From positions 1 to 16,272 of the forward strand of contig JAATGK010000298.1 in the NCBI GenBank assembly GCA_015654715.1: 16,272 nt of DNA, in the 5' to 3' direction. Shown piece after piece: positions 1-8,760 of the stretch. A program made the translations under genes and the position numbers. The notes under the pieces were generated by a model, which saw nothing but the letters and a program-made list of their open reading frames with translations, searched no databases and had not been told where the DNA came from. Positions within the stretch are counted from its first letter, which is position 1, and each line of letters opens with the position of its first letter. This stretch comes from Alphaproteobacteria bacterium. GTDB taxonomy: Bacteria > Pseudomonadota > Alphaproteobacteria > Micropepsales > Micropepsaceae.

Positions 1-2
1 AC

Positions 3-554
3 GTCTCGACCATGGCCGATCCCGGCCGCAGCTATCGCGACAAGCTGCGCGAGGTCGAGCGCGTCGGCTCCGCCGATGCCAAGCGCGCGCTGGCCGAAGA
101 GTGCATCAAGCGCGGCATGTTCCAGGACGCGGTCGACATTTATCAGGCCGCGATGAACGGCCCGATCGGCGAAGGCGATCCGACCCTGCTCAAAGGAATT
201 GCCCGCGCGAAACTTCTGGCTGGCGACGGCAGCGGCGCGGTAGCCGCGTACGAAAAATTGCGCGATATGGATCGCGCCGCCTTCGATGCCGACACCGAAC
301 TCGATTACGCCCGCGCCCTCGACCTCGCCGGGCGTACCGACGATGCGCTGCGCCAGTATGAATGCGTGGTGCCGCGCTATCCCGGCGAAGAGGCGCGCTG
401 CCGTTTCGCCTTGCTGTTGAAACAGCTCGGCCAGACTGACCGGGCGCAGGCGCTGTTCCGCGAGATCATCGATTCCGTCAAACACGCCCCCGGTTATTAC
501 CGCACCCGCCAGCGCGAGTGGTATCGCATCGCCAAGGACGAGTTGGCCGGTTGA
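3..554 (+). CDS. TPR-repeat protein, 5' end outside the window (partial)
   Basis: The reading frame is open to the left edge, and the first ATG (12) falls in a stretch that is usually internal in homologues, so I treat this as the C-terminal part of a longer protein. The visible 180-odd residues are helical tetratricopeptide-like repeats with alternating small and large hydrophobic positions, for example ALAEECIKRGMFQDAVDIY, then LLKGIARAKLLAGDGSGAVAAY, then LDYARALDLAGRTDDALRQY. The ending, with PGEEARCRFALLLKQLGQ and a basic Arg/Tyr-rich tail, resembles alphaproteobacterial proteins that carry an N-terminal PLDc_N membrane segment before TPRs; that N-terminus is not visible here. TPRs mediate protein-protein contacts; no catalytic motif is seen and no function can be assigned. 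Transcription appears to end or pause in the 99 bp before the next gene. Confidence 0.8.
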   Translation, partial: VSTMADPGRSYRDKLREVERVGSADAKRALAEECIKRGMFQDAVDIYQAAMNGPIGEGDPTLLKGIARAKLLAGDGSGAVAAYEKLRDMDRAAFDADTELDYARALDLAGRTDDALRQYECVVPRYPGEEARCRFALLLKQLGQTDRAQALFREIIDSVKHAPGYYRTRQREWYRIAKDELAG

Positions 555-653
555 ACACTGCAATTTGATCGCGATGCACCGAATGTGGTGCGCGCCGTGC
601 GCCTGCCATTGGCGTAGAGTGGCTCCCGACAAATCGCATTCCGGGGTTCCGCC

Positions 654-2075
654 ATGACCAATCGCCGTCAACTTCTGTCCACACTCGGAGTAGGTGCCGC
701 AGCGGCAGCATTGCTCGAACCGTCGTTCGCCGCAGGGCCGGCCACGAAGGTCAAAACCGGCATCATCCCCAAGAAAGTGCTCGGCCGCACCGGCCATATG
801 GTCGGTCCGCTCGGTCTCGGCGGCCAGGCGTCGCTGCAATGGACGCCGGATGGCGTCGATGCCGCCGACATCATCTGCCGCGCGGTCGAACTCGGCGTGA
901 ATTATCTCGACACCGCCAACGCCTACGGCCCCAGCCAAGTGCATTATGGCGAGGCGTTCCGGCGGCTCAATCTGGTGCCCGGCAAGCCCGGCTACAACGC
1001 GGGCCTGCGCGAAAAACTGTATTTCGCCTCCAAGACCGGCCGCCGCTTCGCCAAGGACCCCACCGATGCCTCCGGCTTGAACGCCATCACCGAGTTGAAG
1101 CGCACCCTGACCCAGGCCTTCGGCGACGGCCAGGGCTTCATTCCGGAAGGCGCTTATCTCAATTGCATCCAGATGCACGCGATCGGCAGCCTTGAGGACG
1201 TGCGGAAGCTCTATGTCGGTATCCCCGAACGCGGCGGCAAGATGCCCGATCAGATCGGCGCCTTTGCGGCGCTGCTCGATTATCGCGACGGCACCAACTA
1301 CACCGGTCTCAACCCCGAGCATAAGCACTATGTCCGCCATGTCGGCGTTACCGGCCATCTCGATACCACGGTGCTGTCGCGGCTGATCCGCATGGACGAG
1401 GGCAACGAACTCGATACGCTCTTGGTGGCGCTCAACGTCAACGACAAGCTTTATCTGCCGCATCAATACAACGTGCTGCCGCTGGCGGTCGCCAAGGGCA
1501 TGGGCGTCATCGCCATGAAGGTGTTTGCCGACGGCGTCTTCTTCGGCAAAGAGGCGCGCTTCTCGAAAACTCCCGCCGACGTCAACACCAAACTCGGCAA
1601 CGCCAAGATCAACACCCACGACATGGTGCGCTATACGGTTTCGCTGCCGGGTGTTTGCACGACGATCATCGGCACCGGCCACATCAACCGCAAGAATCCG
1701 GCCGATGATCAACTCGTCGCCAATCTTGCCGCCGCCACCGATGCACCGATGACGCAGGACGAACGCGAAGCGCTGGAAAAAGACGCCGCGGCGCAATACG
1801 GCGCCACCACCAATTACTTCCAGCAAAAGGCGCAAGGCCTGATCCAGCCGACCGACGTGAAGGTGACGAAAGATGCGGACCGCGTGAAAGTCACTTGGCA
1901 GACGGCCGTGGCCGGCGCCAAACCGCTCGCGGCCTATCAAATCAAGGCCGGCGGCAAAGCGATCCTCACCATCCCGGCGCGCCCGCAACTGACCCTGGCG
2001 CCGCTGAGTGCGTATCTCATCAACGAGAATGTACCGGACGGCCCGGTGGACGTGGTGGCGGTGGAAGAAGCCTAA
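654..2075 (+). CDS. Tat-exported aldo/keto reductase with C-terminal beta-sandwich-like extension
   Basis: Residues 1-27 form a twin-arginine signal (NRRQLLSTLG, then an Ala-rich hydrophobic stretch and SFA-A), so the enzyme is probably exported folded to the periplasm. Residues from about 40 to 385 are an aldo/keto reductase barrel. It starts with LGRTGHMVGPLGLGG. The expected catalytic tetrad is visible: Asp86 and Tyr91 in NYLDTANAYG, Lys127 in FASKTGRR, and His175 in IQMHAIGS. These enzymes reduce carbonyls with NADPH; the substrate is unknown. About 80 C-terminal residues (TDVKVTKDADRVKVTWQ onward) look like a fibronectin III-type beta sandwich, which makes the protein longer (473 aa) than the usual 280-350 aa. 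No 4Fe-4S cysteine cluster is present. The start has only a weak GGGG ribosome site, but the Tat motif begins right after it. Its stop overlaps that of the convergent quinone reductase. Confidence 0.88.
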   Translation: MTNRRQLLSTLGVGAAAAALLEPSFAAGPATKVKTGIIPKKVLGRTGHMVGPLGLGGQASLQWTPDGVDAADIICRAVELGVNYLDTANAYGPSQVHYGEAFRRLNLVPGKPGYNAGLREKLYFASKTGRRFAKDPTDASGLNAITELKRTLTQAFGDGQGFIPEGAYLNCIQMHAIGSLEDVRKLYVGIPERGGKMPDQIGAFAALLDYRDGTNYTGLNPEHKHYVRHVGVTGHLDTTVLSRLIRMDEGNELDTLLVALNVNDKLYLPHQYNVLPLAVAKGMGVIAMKVFADGVFFGKEARFSKTPADVNTKLGNAKINTHDMVRYTVSLPGVCTTIIGTGHINRKNPADDQLVANLAAATDAPMTQDEREALEKDAAAQYGATTNYFQQKAQGLIQPTDVKVTKDADRVKVTWQTAVAGAKPLAAYQIKAGGKAILTIPARPQLTLAPLSAYLINENVPDGPVDVVAVEEA

Positions 2076-2845
2076 GCCGCGGTGTGCGCCGGAAGGCCGC
2101 TAACGCCGGGCGCAACATCGTCGGCCAGCGTGTGGTGGTCGGGATAATCGCCGCCGTTCTGCGCGCGGAAGCGGATCGGCTGTTCCTCGAACAGATGCTC
2201 CAGCCGCGCGCGCCAAGCGGCTTTGGCTGTTTCGGCCCCTTCGGGGGTGAGCTGATTGACGCCGTGGAGCGCGTGGATCGGCAGCACGTCCATGCCCGGA
2301 TAGAACAGGGCCCCGTGCGTGAGCGGAAACAGAATCTGGTCGAGCGGCCCGTTGATGCCGCGCGGGGCATAATCCTTGGCGGGCCCGCCGGTCGTCACCG
2401 ATACCAGCGCGCGGCGTCCGGCAAAGCCGCCTTCGCCATAACGGTGCTGGTTGCCGGTGCCGCCAATGCCATAGGCCAGACCCCGCGCCCACACCCGGTC
2501 GATCCAGCCCTTCAGAATCGCGGGCATACCGAACCACCACAAGGGGAACTGCAGGATCACGGCGTCCGCCGCGAGAATCTTTTTCTGCTCCGCCACGACA
2601 TCGGCGGGCTGGGTTCCGGTCTCATACGCGTGGCTGGATTCGGCGGCAAAATCGAGACGTTCGGGATCGCGCCGCGCCGGGAAGTCGCCGTCGTCGTAGA
2701 CCGCTTTCCAGCCCATCCCGTAAAGGTCCGACACCAGCACGCGATGGCCTTGGTTTTCCAGCGCTTCGATCGCCACGTCCGTCAACTGGCGGGTGAGCGA
2801 TTTGGGATCGGGGTGGGCAAAGACGATCAGAACGGTCTTGGACAT
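2072..2845 (-). CDS. NAD(P)H:quinone oxidoreductase, flavodoxin-like fold
   Basis: The 257-residue protein begins MSKTVLIVFAHPDPKSLT, the FMN/FAD-binding first strand and loop of the Flavodoxin_2 (NQO1/MdaB/KefF) family. Around residues 98-126 it has the family's QFPLWWFGMPAILKGWIDRV segment, followed by SVTTGGP at about 149-155, which in NQO-type enzymes line the flavin and quinone site. Such cytosolic enzymes reduce quinones by two electrons and protect against electrophile or redox stress. I chose the ATG at 2845 because the family motif begins there; the longer frame upstream reads through the divergent promoter. It is transcribed away from a LysR gene with 91 bp between the starts, so it is the likely target of that regulator. 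Its TAG stop overlaps the TAA of the convergent aldo/keto reductase by 4 bp. Confidence 0.9.
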   Translation of the reverse strand: MSKTVLIVFAHPDPKSLTRQLTDVAIEALENQGHRVLVSDLYGMGWKAVYDDGDFPARRDPERLDFAAESSHAYETGTQPADVVAEQKKILAADAVILQFPLWWFGMPAILKGWIDRVWARGLAYGIGGTGNQHRYGEGGFAGRRALVSVTTGGPAKDYAPRGINGPLDQILFPLTHGALFYPGMDVLPIHALHGVNQLTPEGAETAKAAWRARLEHLFEEQPIRFRAQNGGDYPDHHTLADDVAPGVSGLPAHTAA

Positions 2846-2923
2846 CGCAGGGCTCGTGGTCCGGGTTGCGGGGGGCAATCTGCCCTTGATGGAGCTATTT
2901 GTGAAATTGCACGATCTTTGCTC

Positions 2924-2946
2924 TACTATCCACATTATGGATAGTA
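2924..2946. promoter_or_regulatory. LysR-type operator (perfect inverted repeat)
   Basis: Perfect 8-bp arms TACTATCC (2924-2931) and GGATAGTA (2939-2946) flank a 7-base AT-rich centre. The core reads ATC-N9-GAT, that is T-N11-A, the classical LysR-type regulator binding motif. It lies between the divergent quinone reductase and LysR genes and covers the LysR start codon at 2937-2939. Binding there would be expected to repress the regulator's own gene and, from about 80 bp upstream, to control the reductase. The dyad is directly visible; its use is inferred. Confidence 0.75.
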
Positions 2947-3830
2947 CGCGGCCCGACCTCGATCTGCTCGTCGCCCTGGAGGCGCTGGTATCCGCGCGCA
3001 ACGTCACCCGCACCGCCGAACAGCTTCATCTCAGCCAGCCCGCCCTCAGCGCCCGGCTGAACCGGCTGCGCGACCTGTTCGGCGATCCGCTGCTGATCCC
3101 GGCTCATCGCGGCATGATACCGACCGCCAAGGCGCTGGCGCTAGTTGGGCGGCTGCGGCCCGTGCTCGACGAACTGCGCGCCGCTCTGTCGAGCCACCAG
3201 AGTTTCGATCCCGCCAAGGCCGAACTGACGGTCGCCATCGCTTGTTCCGACTACGCCCAAAGTGTGCTGATCGTCCCGCTGGTGCTCGCGTTGCGCAAAA
3301 GCGCGCCCGGCATCCGGGTGGCGGTGCGCGCGCTCGATTCGTCGCGGCTCGAAGGTCAGATGGCGCGCGGCGAAGTGGATGTGGCGTTCATCACGCCTGA
3401 ACTGACGCCGCCGGGTTTGCGCGCCCGCGTCCTCTATCAGGAGCGCTATGTGCTGATCGGCCGTCGCGGTCATCCGCGGCTGCGCCGGCGCCCGACACTG
3501 GACGCCTTTCTCAAATTCGAGCATGTGATCGTATCGCCGAGCGGCGGCGGCTTCGCCACCCCGGTCGACGAGGCGCTTGCCGCCCGCGGACGGAAACGCA
3601 AAGTGGTGACGTCGGCGGCGTCGTTTCTGTTCGTGCTGGAAATCGTGTCGCGTTCGGATTTTGTGGCGCTGGTGCCCGAGCGGCTGGCGCGCGGGCGTTC
3701 CGCGGCTTTGATGGTGCGCGAACCGCCGCTGCCGGTTCAGGGCTTCGCCATGACCATGGTCTGGCACGAGCGCGCCGACGGTCATCCCGGTCTGCGCTGG
3801 GTGCGTCAAAGGATTGCGGAACTGGTTTAG
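2937..3830 (+). CDS. LysR-family transcriptional regulator
   Basis: This 297-residue protein is the standard length for LysR-type regulators. The N-terminal winged helix-turn-helix is clear: DLDLLVALEALVSARNVTRT, then AEQLHLSQPALSARLNRLRD (about residues 8-46) and the wing FGDPLLIPAHRGMIPTAKA. Residues from about 95 form the periplasmic-binding-protein-like effector domain (ELTVAIACSDYAQSVLIVPL, then GEVDVAFITPE). Such proteins bind as tetramers and usually activate a divergent gene when an inducer binds, here probably the quinone reductase. I chose ATG 2937 because the DNA-binding domain starts immediately after it; ATG 2889 would add 16 atypical residues. No Shine-Dalgarno sequence precedes 2937, and the operator dyad spans the start codon, so leaderless translation is possible. 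Its TAG overlaps the stop of the next convergent gene by 4 bp. Confidence 0.9.
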   Translation: MDSTRPDLDLLVALEALVSARNVTRTAEQLHLSQPALSARLNRLRDLFGDPLLIPAHRGMIPTAKALALVGRLRPVLDELRAALSSHQSFDPAKAELTVAIACSDYAQSVLIVPLVLALRKSAPGIRVAVRALDSSRLEGQMARGEVDVAFITPELTPPGLRARVLYQERYVLIGRRGHPRLRRRPTLDAFLKFEHVIVSPSGGGFATPVDEALAARGRKRKVVTSAASFLFVLEIVSRSDFVALVPERLARGRSAALMVREPPLPVQGFAMTMVWHERADGHPGLRWVRQRIAELV

Positions 3831-4932
3831 TCCATCTTCGTCCGCACTTTGACGCCCATGCGTTTCATGTCGGTGAGGAGGCGGCGGGGATCGGCGAGGT
3901 GGCCCATCAGCCACAAGCCGGGGCGCCGTCCGAGGCCTTCGAGATATTGCAAAATCGCGGCGGCGACCGGGATGGCCGTGAGTTCGTAAGCGTCGCGATG
4001 CGACACCGCCGCTTCGAAATGCGTCATCTGCCCGGCGTGCCGACCGCGGGCCTGGACGATCAACTCGGTGCGGTAGGGCGGCCTCTGGAACCGCGTCATG
4101 CCCCACCACAAAAGATGCCCGACGGTTTTCGTTGCGTAGGGCAGCAGTTTCAAAATCGCCATCGCGGCGGGATAGACGAACCAGTCGACGAACCAAGGAC
4201 CCCCGGCCATGAAAAACCGGTCTCCTGCAACGACGAAAACCGCTCCGGCAGCGGCCGCAATTCCTCGAAGAACAGCGAATAGGAGGTGCGCACACCGATG
4301 TCGCCGCCGAAATCGATCTTGCGGATCTGAACTGCCTTGGGATTGGTCCAATGGCCGCCGGTGAAGACTTGCGCGCGATAGAAGCGGACCACCTCCACCA
4401 ACTCGTCGACCGCTTCGGAATAGGGGATGTCGCGGCCGATGGAGAGATGGCACGCCGTGATCGCGCTCTCGATCTTGTCGAAATGGTCGGCGGCGAAGCG
4501 CACCAGCGCCGCGGGCAGGCCGGGATGAAAGCCCGCTTCGGTGATGAAGCAACGGCCGCTGGCTTCGATCTCGCTCGCGATCGCTTCCAGATAGGCGAAT
4601 TTCTTGGCACCGACCTGCACGTCGAGATAATCGACGCCGAGGTCCAGCGCCAGCCGCGCCACCGTCTGGACATAAGCCGTGGTCGGCGCCGCCACCACGA
4701 TCAGCGTCTGGCCCGCCATCGCGGCGCGCAAGGAGGCGGCGTTGGCGGCATCGGCGTACACGGCGAGTACGCGGCCCGGGCGGTCGCGGCCGAGATCGCC
4801 GGCAACTTCTTGCGCCTTTTCAAGGCGGCGGCTGGTAATCGTGACGACGGCGTCGGCGTATTCCAAGAGATGCCGCGCGATCAGCCGTCCGGTGAATCCG
4901 GTCCCGCCCAGAATGAGGATATTTGCCGGCAT
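3827..4932 (-). pseudogene. Saccharopine dehydrogenase-like protein, split by a 1-base frameshift
   Basis: From ATG 4932 the frame encodes an NADP-binding Rossmann domain (ILILGGTGFTGRLIARHLLE, residues 5-24), then TSRRLEKAQEV and PTTAYVQTVARLALDLGVDYLD, typical of the saccharopine dehydrogenase NADP-binding family. Homologues continue past residue 240, but this frame turns to non-family sequence after ETGF. The matching continuation (FFMAGGPWFVDWFVYPA to VKVRTKMD) is in the -1 frame down to 3827. The junction falls on five T residues of the coding strand (plus-strand A run, 4212-4216); a sixth T would give one 368-aa protein. So either the gene is broken, or this is a homopolymer sequencing error. 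The substrate is unknown; members include trans-acting enoyl reductases as well as lysine enzymes. It is divergent from the glutamine amidotransferase, with 115 bp between starts. Confidence 0.8.
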
Positions 4933-5033
4933 GCTCGCCTCTCTCGAGTCCGACCCGGTGCCATATTAGCACGGCGCCGGGGCGTTTCGCTGTCGCGCCG
5001 CAGCGAATCGGAGCACAGAATCTGTTGGTTTTC

Positions 5034-5038
5034 AGAGG
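5034..5038 (+). promoter_or_regulatory. Ribosome binding site of the glutamine amidotransferase
   Basis: AGAGG lies 9 bases before ATG 5048 and supports that start. The rest of the 115-bp divergent gap (4933-5047) has a short dyad, GTGC-N7-GCAC at 4958-4972, of uncertain meaning. Confidence 0.55.
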
Positions 5039-5047
5039 TATTTTACC

Positions 5048-5746
5048 ATGACCCGCACCGCCATTGCGCTTCGCCATGTCGCTTTCGAGGACCTCGGGCT
5101 GATCGAGCCGCTGCTGACCGCGCTCGGCTGGAACGTCAGCTATCGCGATGCGGCCCTCGACGATCTCGCCGATCCGGCGCTGCAACAGGCCGATCTGGTG
5201 GCCGTCTTGGGCGGGCCGATCGGTATTTATGAGACGGAGACCTATCCTTTCCTCAAGGGCGAACTGGCGGCAATTGAGAAGCGCCTTAAGGCGAACAAGC
5301 CCACGCTCGGCATCTGCCTCGGGGCGCAGGCGATGGCACAGGTGTTGGGCGCGCGCGTTTTTTTCGGCGGTACCAAGGAAATCGGCTTCGGCCGCGTCAG
5401 CCTTACGCCCGAAGGCACCGCGTCCGCTCTGGCGCCGCTGGCCGATGGCGCGGTGCTGCACTGGCATGGCGACACGTTCGATCTGCCACAAGGCGCGACG
5501 CGCCTGGCGTCAAATGACATCTATCCCAATCAGGCGTTTGCTTACGGCGCGGATGCGCTGGCGCTGCAATTCCATCTCGAAGCCGATCCCAGCAAGCTGG
5601 AGCGCTGGCTGGTCGGTCATGCGGTCGAGCTCGCGAAAGCCGGAATCGATATTGCCGCTTTGCGCCGCGAAGCCGCCGAGCGCGCCCCGACCTACGCCGC
5701 CCAGGCCGTCGCCGTGTTTGGCCGCTGGCTGAACGAGATCGGGTAG
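5048..5746 (+). CDS. Class I glutamine amidotransferase (GMP synthase-like, stand-alone)
   Basis: The 232-residue protein is a free-standing triad glutamine amidotransferase. The nucleophile elbow is GICLGAQ with Cys90, preceded by VAVLGGPIGIYE (52-62), the oxyanion-hole region of GMP synthase-like amidotransferases. The other triad members are His176 and Glu178 in LQFHLEAD. These domains hydrolyse glutamine and pass ammonia to a partner synthase. No synthase partner is encoded next to it, so it may act on a gamma-glutamyl compound as PuuD-like relatives do, or serve an unlinked enzyme. The family (COG0518) is often annotated only as GMP synthase glutamine amidotransferase domain; the ATPase and dimerisation domains of GuaA are absent, so it is not GuaA. 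The next gene downstream belongs to a separate toxin-antitoxin unit with its own promoter region. Confidence 0.9.
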   Translation: MTRTAIALRHVAFEDLGLIEPLLTALGWNVSYRDAALDDLADPALQQADLVAVLGGPIGIYETETYPFLKGELAAIEKRLKANKPTLGICLGAQAMAQVLGARVFFGGTKEIGFGRVSLTPEGTASALAPLADGAVLHWHGDTFDLPQGATRLASNDIYPNQAFAYGADALALQFHLEADPSKLERWLVGHAVELAKAGIDIAALRREAAERAPTYAAQAVAVFGRWLNEIG

Positions 5747-5786
5747 AAGTCGCGGCGATCTTGCCATTCCCCAAGAATGCAGAAAA

Positions 5787-5812
5787 TGTATTGTGTAGCT
5801 TGACACTATACA
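5787..5812. promoter_or_regulatory. Inverted-repeat operator candidate of the higBA locus
   Basis: Arms TGTATTGTGT (5787-5796) and ACACTATACA (5803-5812) match at 9 of 10 positions around a 6-base centre. The dyad ends 21 bp before the higB ATG and overlaps a perfect TTGACA (5800-5805), which could be a -35 box, and TATACA (5807-5812), which could be a -10 box. HigA antitoxins bind such palindromes to autorepress, so this is the likely HigA operator. The dyad is seen; the assignment is inferred from position. Confidence 0.65.
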
Positions 5813-5833
5813 ACTGCTCTGGTGGCGTCCGCC

Positions 5834-6112
5834 ATGAAGATCAGAAACGTGATCCATAAAGGTCTTCGCCGGTTCATCGAGGATGATGTTGTCGCCGGAC
5901 TTCAGCCTGCCGTCGTACCGAAACTCCGGCGGATGATTTCTTTTCTTCAGGACATGGAGCGCGAGGAAGAGCTGCGGACGGTGCCAAGCTGGAAAGCGCA
6001 TCGGCTAACCGGCGACCGCAAGGAGTGCTGGAGCTTGTTTGTCACGAAAAACTGGCGGTTGACGTTTCGCATCGACCAGTCGGAAATCGAGATCATCCGA
6101 CTTGGACTATGA
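5834..6112 (+). CDS. higB: HigB-type mRNA interferase toxin with frameshifted C-terminus
   Basis: The body matches the HigB/RelE-ParE toxin fold: IRNVIHKGLRRF near the start, then WKAHRLTGDRKECWSLFV and NWRLTFRI at residues 53-80, with His56 at the place of a known catalytic His. HigB cleaves mRNA on the ribosome. Intact members end in a tyrosine-rich tail with a final Asp-Tyr-His that is part of the active site. Here the frame ends RLGL-stop at 6112, but removing one base at the CC of 6097-6098 restores DLDYEDYH and a TAA at 6123-6125, giving 96 aa. So the tail is present but out of frame, and the toxin as read is probably inactive. I chose ATG 5834 because homologues start just before the IxxxxHKGL motif; a GTG at 5822 would add four residues. 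The ribosome site (GGTGG) is weak. Confidence 0.82.
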   Translation: MKIRNVIHKGLRRFIEDDVVAGLQPAVVPKLRRMISFLQDMEREEELRTVPSWKAHRLTGDRKECWSLFVTKNWRLTFRIDQSEIEIIRLGL

Positions 6113-6142
6113 AGATTACCATTAACTGTTCTATTGCGCCTT

Positions 6143-6173
6143 TTTCCGAAAGCCGCTCCACACTTTTCGGAAA
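6143..6173 (+). promoter_or_regulatory. Hairpin between higB and higA
   Basis: TTTCCGAAA (6143-6151) and TTTCGGAAA (6165-6173) are perfect 9-bp inverted arms with a 13-base loop, in the unusually long gap between toxin and antitoxin. No U-tract follows, so it is not a normal terminator. It may set mRNA stability or the toxin:antitoxin ratio, or it may be a second protein-binding site. Confidence 0.5.
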
Positions 6174-6193
6174 TGCGCTTTGAGGAGACGGCC

Positions 6194-6526
6194 ATGAGCG
6201 CGACGCAAGGCATCCGCATGAAGAATCCCGCCCATCCCGGCGGGTTTGTGAAGAGCGAAATTATCGAGCCGTTGGGACTTTCGGTAACGGACGCCGCCGT
6301 TGTGCTTGGCGTGACGCGGGCGGCGCTGTCGGCCATGTTGAACCAACGGGCAAATCTATCGCCCGAAATGGCGCTCAGGATCGAGAAAGCGTTCGGCGTT
6401 TCGATGGATACGCTGATGCGGATGCAAAACAGCTATGACATCGCGGTGGTCCGCAAGCGGGCAGGCAAGATCAAGATCGCGCCCTATAAAGCCGATCCGC
6501 CCAATCATCGGCCGGCGGCAGTCTGA
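6194..6526 (+). CDS. higA: HigA-type antitoxin, HTH transcriptional repressor
   Basis: This 110-residue protein has the HigA signature: MKNPAHPGGFVKSEIIEPLG, then an XRE-type helix-turn-helix (SVTDAAVVLGVTRAALSAML, about residues 30-49) with NQRANLSPEMALRIEKAFGV and a MQNSYDIA tail, as in VapI/HigA proteins. It neutralises HigB and represses the operon. The start at 6194 is supported by GAGGAGA (6182-6188) 5 bases upstream, a much stronger site than that of higB, which would favour antitoxin excess. ATG 6218 is the alternative and would fit the family start more tightly. A basic C-terminal tail (VVRKRAGKIKIAPYKA) extends past the usual end. The gene is intact although the toxin is frameshifted. 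Confidence 0.9.
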   Translation: MSATQGIRMKNPAHPGGFVKSEIIEPLGLSVTDAAVVLGVTRAALSAMLNQRANLSPEMALRIEKAFGVSMDTLMRMQNSYDIAVVRKRAGKIKIAPYKADPPNHRPAAV

Positions 6527-6556
6527 TTTTGCCGCTGGGCCGGACCGCAACCGGAG

Positions 6557-6581
6557 GCGGATGTGCTGCCTGTCCGCTTTT
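6557..6581 (+). terminator. Possible weak terminator after higA
   Basis: GCGGA (6557-6561) and TCCGC (6573-6577) form a 5-bp stem with an 11-base loop followed by four T residues, 31 bases after the higA stop and before the convergent small gene. The stem is short, so this is tentative. Confidence 0.3.
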
Positions 6582-6587
6582 GGCGTT

Positions 6588-6842
6588 TCAGGAATGCGTG
6601 ATGGCGTAGACCATGTACGGCCCCGAGGCGAGCGCGACGGCGAGGTGGCAGATTATCCAGAACCAATATTCTTTCGGATGGTACCGGCGCAGATAAACCC
6701 GGGGGCCGCCAATGCCGTAAACGCGCATCGCGCCGGTGCGCAGCCCTTCCAGCGAGCGGCGGCCGAGAAAGATCGCGATCACCACGACGAAGACGACAAG
6801 AAAAATCTGGGTCAGTTCGTGCGCGTTCATTTGAAAGTTCAT
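6588..6842 (-). CDS. Small two-helix inner-membrane protein, unknown function
   Basis: The 84-residue product has two predicted membrane helices, about residues 11-27 (TQIFLVVFVVVIAIFLG) and 59-80 (YWFWIICHLAVALASGPYMV). They are joined by a basic loop with GRRSLEGLRTGAMRVYGIGG and YLRRYHPKEYW. Positive residues cluster in the loop, so it probably lies in the cytoplasm with both ends outside. I do not recognise the family; similar short uncharacterised membrane proteins are common. It follows the ABC-F gene on the same strand with 26 bp between them, so they may be co-transcribed. GAGGA lies about 10 bases before ATG 6842; ATG 6830 is a second possible start. It converges on higA across 61 bp. 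Confidence 0.7.
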   Translation of the reverse strand: MNFQMNAHELTQIFLVVFVVVIAIFLGRRSLEGLRTGAMRVYGIGGPRVYLRRYHPKEYWFWIICHLAVALASGPYMVYAITHS

Positions 6843-6868
6843 CTTCGGATCCTCGCCCCCGTGGCAGT

Positions 6869-8740
<1,872 letters not shown>

Positions 8741-8760
8741 GGGAGGGCTTTTAGCATGCC

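Noticed and set aside
1895..2944. Plus-strand frame of 349 codons opposite the quinone reductase
   Set aside because: The composition is antisense-like, while the minus strand carries a clear flavodoxin-fold enzyme.
4205..4220. Programmed -1 frameshift signal
   Set aside because: The bases around the T run do not form an in-frame X-XXY-YYZ heptamer and no downstream pseudoknot is apparent; mutation or read error is simpler.
3141..4673. Minus-strand frame of 510 codons across LysR and the saccharopine-like gene
   Set aside because: It shows only Arg/Ser/Pro-rich shadow sequence and conflicts with two genes supported by motifs.
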